Assembly: GCA_041645325.1 (NCBI GenBank)
Contig: JBAZQI010000009.1
Location: 1 to 35,117 of the forward strand
Source of the DNA: JAFCCL01 sp041645325
Lineage (GTDB): Archaea > Iainarchaeota > Iainarchaeia > Iainarchaeales > GCA-2688035
Direction of reading: 5' to 3'
DNA length: 35,117 nt
Below are positions 31,125 through 35,117 of the stretch, in pieces. The notes under the pieces were generated by a model. It saw nothing but the letters and a program-made list of their open reading frames with translations, was not told the DNA's origin and ran no database searches. The position numbers and the translations under genes are program-made. Within the stretch, counting starts at the first letter, position 1. Every line of letters begins with the position of its first letter.

Positions 31125-31145
31125 AACCTTGCAAACCTTTTTATT
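31125..31145 (+). promoter_or_regulatory. 21-bp repeat, copy 2, with TATA-like core
   Basis: Identical to 30425-30445. The CTTTTTATT core lies about 28 bp before an ATG at 31169, the leaderless spacing, so this copy probably is or was a real promoter. Confidence 0.55.
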
Positions 31146-31168
31146 GCCGGCAAACCTGCTTTTGTTTC

Positions 31169-31237
31169 ATGGACTTAACCAAAAAGTGGCGGCAGATTGA
31201 CAAGGCCTTTGTAACGCTCACGTGGTTGATGACCTGA
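31169..31237 (+). pseudogene. short start fragment behind an intact promoter
   Basis: After the promoter-like repeat, the frame from the ATG at 31169 reads MDLTKKWRQIDKAFVTLTWL and stops two codons later. The same frame past the TGA continues for about 20 more codons before another stop. It could be a tiny gene or the stump of a lost one. Between 31238 and 31325 I see nothing else. Confidence 0.3.
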
Positions 31238-31325
31238 CACTACATCCAGAAAACTATATTATGGCTAGTCGCCCTGCAAGACTTCCCGCTTGCAAGCTAA
31301 AGGTGAAACAATAAAATAGGAATTT

Positions 31326-32555
31326 CTAACTAAAATCTTCTTTTTCTATAGTATAGCTTGTCCAATTAATTTGTCTGGTTGTATCAAAAGAGTAGCCGTC
31401 GTCATCAGTCATTATCTCAAAAATCTGCTGTTCAGATTCACTGTCATTTTCCAAGTTATTTATGTATATACTGGAACTCTTCTCATTTATTTTTCCTATA
31501 TAAAAACCATCTATCGGTTCTAACAACGGAGCCCCGCTTAATTCGGGATATATGTCTTCAATGTTTTTTATTTTATTTTTAGTAAAAGCAAGGATGCAGT
31601 GTCCTATGTTTTCATCTATGCTATAACACACCACTGCGGGATAAATATAGTCGCTCCAACTAATTGCTTTTGCATGTTCATAGTAAACAGAATAGCGATC
31701 AAAGGACAAATCATAGTTTGCATAATAAGGTGCGTACACCCAACTTTCTATTGTTACCTTATTCAAATCAGAACAATTTTCTAAAAAATAGTTTATTTCC
31801 GCTTTGTAAAAAAGGGCGAAATCTTCACAATCCCCGCCTTTATTTACAATAAACTCTTCTAAGGAAGATGTTGTGTCAGTAAGCCACCAGTCACCCCTAA
31901 AAAATTCGACATCATCGCGATAGTGCAGAACGCCTACAGTGTCATTCAGCCATGGAGGGCAAGCGGCTTTTATTGCGCAAGTATCGTTTTCTAACTTAAT
32001 GCACTTTTTCAACATATTTTGCTTAAGTATATCCACCATTACTCCTTTATCGGGTAATTTTGAATTATCTTTTAAAAAAGTTATTTTTTCTTCTAACACG
32101 CTTATATTTACATCAGGATTTATCCAATTTATGTATTCGTTACAAATATTTTCTATGATATTTCGTAGTCTAATCGTAGTATCACTATAGTCTGTGTAGG
32201 CAAGGCCATATTTGATAATAATTTTTTTGTGAGCCTCAATTTTTGGCATAATTTCTTCAACACACCGATTCATTATTTCTAAAGAGCCGTTCTCAGTATT
32301 TTTAACAAACCCCTCATATTCAACAAAGTCAACATGATAATCATCTTCGATTTCATAAAAATTATCCTGGGCATTTAGACATTGTTCGCCGATTTTTACA
32401 ATAGTTCCATCTTCACAGACTATAGAACTAGAACCGCCATTCGTTTCTTCTAAAGAATCGCTTGTAAAAGAAAATTGTTCAGTTGGTGGGCCACTAATAC
32501 ACCCACTTAACAAGGCGACAATCAAAACCAATGCGCCTAAAAGGGCAAATCTCAT
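31326..32555 (-). CDS. lipoprotein with transglutaminase-like cysteine protease domain
   Basis: A 409-residue exported protein. The start at 32555 gives a signal sequence MRFALLGALVLIVALLSGC with lipobox Cys19. After a flexible, Ser/Gly-rich linker and a helical middle, residues 230-330 form a transglutaminase-like domain: KGGDCEDFALFY holds the likely nucleophile Cys243, and IGHCILAF the His319. TATA box AAAACCTTTATATCC on the minus strand (around 32576-32588) lies 27 bp from this ATG, which rules against the longer frame starting at 32615. It would act on the outer face of the membrane; the substrate is unknown. Confidence 0.78.
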   Translation of the reverse strand: MRFALLGALVLIVALLSGCISGPPTEQFSFTSDSLEETNGGSSSIVCEDGTIVKIGEQCLNAQDNFYEIEDDYHVDFVEYEGFVKNTENGSLEIMNRCVEEIMPKIEAHKKIIIKYGLAYTDYSDTTIRLRNIIENICNEYINWINPDVNISVLEEKITFLKDNSKLPDKGVMVDILKQNMLKKCIKLENDTCAIKAACPPWLNDTVGVLHYRDDVEFFRGDWWLTDTTSSLEEFIVNKGGDCEDFALFYKAEINYFLENCSDLNKVTIESWVYAPYYANYDLSFDRYSVYYEHAKAISWSDYIYPAVVCYSIDENIGHCILAFTKNKIKNIEDIYPELSGAPLLEPIDGFYIGKINEKSSSIYINNLENDSESEQQIFEIMTDDDGYSFDTTRQINWTSYTIEKEDFS

Positions 32556-32575
32556 ATTTATTCGCCTATAAAAAA

Positions 32576-32624
32576 CGGATATAAAGGTTTTGTTGAAACA
32601 TACTGCCCAAAACAATAAAATAGG
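32576..32624. promoter_or_regulatory. divergent lipoprotein promoters
   Basis: On the minus strand ACCTTTATATCC (about 32576-32587) sits about 27 bp above the ATG at 32555. On the plus strand ATAAAATAG (about 32615-32623) sits about 29 bp above the ATG at 32648. Both fit leaderless transcripts. Confidence 0.5.
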
Positions 32625-32647
32625 GGAAAGGACTTATTAGCAAGTGA

Positions 32648-33652
32648 ATGAAAAGCAAAATAGCATTATTTGCAGGCCTGTTAATAATTAGCTTAATCCT
32701 GTCTGGGTGTATTGATACTAAAGAGGAAAGCCCTGTTATTGCACCCGATTTTGGTGACGACCTCGCAGTTGAAAATCAATCTGGTTCCACTCTTTACCGA
32801 AATGAAACACAACCAAAGACTGAAGTGCCAACCGCACTAAATCTACAAATAGGGGAGACAGCAAAGACAAGCAAGATTGAAGTCACAATTCTAGCTACTG
32901 ATTTAGCAGATAGTTATGATTACACTGATTGGATGGAACAGCCCGCTGTGCAACAAGCACCACTGGGAAAACAGTACCTATTGGCTTTTGCGCAAATAAA
33001 AAGCGTGAACCAAGATAGTATTTATGCAAGTGCAGGAGACTTTAGTGCCACAGATAGTCAAGGATATTCCTACAATGCAGACGATGCGAGTAATTTTCCT
33101 TACCTAAAGGAATTATACAAAAATCAAAAAGTCGATGGGACCCTAATATTTGAAATTCCAAAGAACGCAAAAGACCTAAAAATTTTATTTAATTTTGGAA
33201 GCATGTTTACTGAAACAAAACTAGCTAGTTGGGAAATAAAACAAGAACCACCCGAGGAATGGCAACCAGGCGTCATGGAAATAGAAATTCCGCCGTTTCA
33301 GGCACTATTTTTAATGGACAATTACTATCTTACTTTCCAAGATTCAAATTGGGGTGCGTGGAATGGCCCCATGACACTAATTGAACAGAATACTGCAAAT
33401 AAGCCTAGCACAATCTGCAACAAAATAGAAACAGGAGACTTAAATTATTTAAGTTGTGAAGTAAGACTTATCAAGGGGCTCCCAATCTCAGTTCACGAGG
33501 AGATAACAGTTTATTTCACACTAAACCCAGTTAATTGGAATAACAGAATTGAACTTCCTAACCTTAGATACTATGAAGAGCATTATCAAAAATTTAATCA
33601 ATTAGAAATTGTAAGTATAAAAGTTGGAAATCACAGAAACTGGGTGAATTAA
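32648..33652 (+). CDS. lipoprotein with DUF4352-like domain
   Basis: The 334 residues start with a lipoprotein signal, MKSKIALFAGLLIISLILSGC (split here from ALNLQIGETA), with lipobox Cys21. Residues 65-200 look like DUF4352, an immunoglobulin-like extracellular fold: LQIGETAKTSKIEVTILATD, GKQYLLAFAQIKSVNQDS, FSATDSQGYSYNAD and KVDGTLIFEIPKNAKDLKIL. The last 130 residues are a second beta-rich region with two cysteines. Role outside the cell unknown. It neighbours two other lipoproteins. Confidence 0.8.
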   Translation: MKSKIALFAGLLIISLILSGCIDTKEESPVIAPDFGDDLAVENQSGSTLYRNETQPKTEVPTALNLQIGETAKTSKIEVTILATDLADSYDYTDWMEQPAVQQAPLGKQYLLAFAQIKSVNQDSIYASAGDFSATDSQGYSYNADDASNFPYLKELYKNQKVDGTLIFEIPKNAKDLKILFNFGSMFTETKLASWEIKQEPPEEWQPGVMEIEIPPFQALFLMDNYYLTFQDSNWGAWNGPMTLIEQNTANKPSTICNKIETGDLNYLSCEVRLIKGLPISVHEEITVYFTLNPVNWNNRIELPNLRYYEEHYQKFNQLEIVSIKVGNHRNWVN

Positions 33653-33719
33653 TTCCTTTTACGCCCCCTGAAGCCCCGCCCGAAACCTTAAAACAGTATT
33701 CTGACTTTAAAATAATACG

Positions 33720-35117
33720 ATGAAAAAAGCTGTTTTGATAATGGGGCTACTTTTTACTGTTGCTTTAAGTGGTTGTGTTAATCAAGAGGTATCTGGACCA
33801 ACCTTTGAAGAAAACACCGGGTTTGTGCCTTCGAATGTGACGCCACAGACGCAAAACGAAGAACCTGATTTTAAATATTGTCCCTATGAGTGTTGTCTTT
33901 CAGGAGAGTATATAACAAAAATCTGCCAGTCAAAATTCAAATGCGAAAACAATTCTTGTATTTCGCTGTGCCACGAAGTAACTTACTTTGAGAACATCCC
34001 GAAACAAGTTACCGTGCCATATACTGAAAGAGTCTGTGTGGACGTGCCCTATAAAGAAGCTTATCAAGAGCAAGAGTGCCACAAAGAAGAGTTAATCTAT
34101 TTAAATTCAGCGCTTGGAAAATCAAGCTATTGGAACATAACAGAAGGCTGTGTTATCAAAGCAGCTATTGACGTAACAAACAAAGATACAAATCTAGGGC
34201 TTTTTGGAGTAGAATTTAAGTTTGCAACAAATGCAGGTACAATTGTTAGGGAAACTGTTGAACATCAGATAGGTTCTTCTTCATTAAAAATATTTGAAGC
34301 AAAATACGACAAGTCCTGCTTTGAACCCGACCCCGAAATAAGCTTTGAAGTGTTAGTCCCACTAAAAGAGGTTTGTGTGATGGTTACCAAATACCAAGAC
34401 AAAACGAGACAAGAATGCCACGATGAAGCAAGACAAAGAATTGAAACAGTTTATGAAAAGGTTGAAAAGACAAAAACAGTCTGCGAAGACGAACCCGATA
34501 TTTGTGTAACCTTGAACTGTGATGATAACGAAGAATGCACAGTTGATTCATGCAATGAAAGCGGATGTCATAATAATCCAAAATCTAATGGAGGTACTTG
34601 CACAGGCGGAATTTGCCAAAATGGGACTTGCATCAAACAGATAGCACAAGCAACATGCAACCATGAAAATTGTACAAGTAAATCAAATACAAAATGCAGC
34701 GGAACAACAAAAGTAACTACAACTTACTACTGTGAAGGTGACGTTTGCAAATCCTCTGAAAGTCAAGAAACAAACAATGTTGAATGTGGGTACAGTGAAC
34801 AACCAGCACCAGTCATCAAGTCCAATTCTGAGAAAATACAAGACATTATCGCAAACTTTAGTGAATTGAATGGACTATCCGAAGGAGCCTCAATTAGCTT
34901 ATACATTTTTGACACTGGAGAAAAGTTTGTAATTTACAAAGAAGGCGGCGCAATAAAGGTAAAGAAAAGTGGCAGCGGCGACATTGAAATTACTTTAGGG
35001 CAAATTGTTTTTGATTATCTCGCCAAATCCAGCAATGTCTGCGCAAGCATCAAAAGCTTGAAGAACGAGGGAGCACTCTCTGAAAGTGACATAATCGTCA
35101 ATATCGGTTTCCCGGAT
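33720..35117 (+). CDS. cysteine-rich lipoprotein (runs off window end)
   Basis: An uninterrupted frame of 466 codons from the ATG at 33720 to the window end. The signal MKKAVLIMGLLFTVALSGC has lipobox Cys19. Many cysteines follow in pairs; CDDNEECTVDSCNESGCHNN and GGTCTGGICQNGTC resemble the short Cys-rich 'CTVDSC...GC...G..C' repeats of bacterial surface proteins. Near 420-466 the sequence becomes a plain helical domain. TATA-like CCTTAAAAC at about 33687-33695 lies 28 bp before the start. It is probably exported, with disulfides or bound metal. Confidence 0.75.
   Translation, partial: MKKAVLIMGLLFTVALSGCVNQEVSGPTFEENTGFVPSNVTPQTQNEEPDFKYCPYECCLSGEYITKICQSKFKCENNSCISLCHEVTYFENIPKQVTVPYTERVCVDVPYKEAYQEQECHKEELIYLNSALGKSSYWNITEGCVIKAAIDVTNKDTNLGLFGVEFKFATNAGTIVRETVEHQIGSSSLKIFEAKYDKSCFEPDPEISFEVLVPLKEVCVMVTKYQDKTRQECHDEARQRIETVYEKVEKTKTVCEDEPDICVTLNCDDNEECTVDSCNESGCHNNPKSNGGTCTGGICQNGTCIKQIAQATCNHENCTSKSNTKCSGTTKVTTTYYCEGDVCKSSESQETNNVECGYSEQPAPVIKSNSEKIQDIIANFSELNGLSEGASISLYIFDTGEKFVIYKEGGAIKVKKSGSGDIEITLGQIVFDYLAKSSNVCASIKSLKNEGALSESDIIVNIGFPD

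Overview
The window looks archaeal, and a small-genome (DPANN-type) archaeon is my best guess. Evidence: an archaeal-type tyrosyl-tRNA synthetase, an archaeal FAD synthetase (RibL), two tRNA genes with introns at position 37/38 and bulge-helix-bulge potential, and many genes whose start codon lies about 25-30 bases below a TATA-like box (leaderless promoters). Against a plain archaeal picture stand bacterial-type purine and folate enzymes (PurN, PurH, FolD, GlyA, formyl-THF cyclo-ligase) and a bacterial ECF-like sigma factor at 20941-21714. A Diapherotrites-like lineage would fit, but I cannot prove it from sequence alone.

Layout. 1-1464: the start of a membrane protein, then a 1.2 kb insert flanked by a 37-bp direct repeat, carrying one unrecognised gene. 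1614-8659: a one-carbon and purine block (glyA, folD, purN, purH, purD, formyl-THF cyclo-ligase) with a glutaredoxin. GlyA and FolD make 10-formyl-THF, which PurN and PurH consume. 8700-9330: hairpin-repeat arrays on both sides of a LysW-like zinc ribbon. 9475-15552: Yip1-like membrane protein, tyrS, hypotheticals, Nudix hydrolase, methyltransferase, B12-type radical SAM protein and ribL. 15524-18114: an ECF vitamin transporter (S component, fused ATPase, EcfT), probably for riboflavin. 18143-20924: divergent purA and guaB, the AMP and GMP branches from IMP. 20941-25809: sigma-like factor, AlkD, EamA exporter, intron-bearing tRNA-Leu and tRNA-Ser, chorismate mutase and small membrane or zinc-ribbon proteins, with more hairpin repeats.

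25893-35117 is accessory in character, and more AT-rich by eye after about 28.5 kb. It holds small unknown genes, an AbiE-like toxin-antitoxin pair, a tight four-gene operon starting with an AbrB-like protein, a basic protein flanked by a 21-bp repeat, and three lipoproteins. The last of these runs off the window end.

The most unusual structure is a family of modular hairpin repeats, built from a CCCAAGGC-type core plus variable stem-loops. It occupies several intergenic regions and also makes up most of the introns of both tRNA genes.
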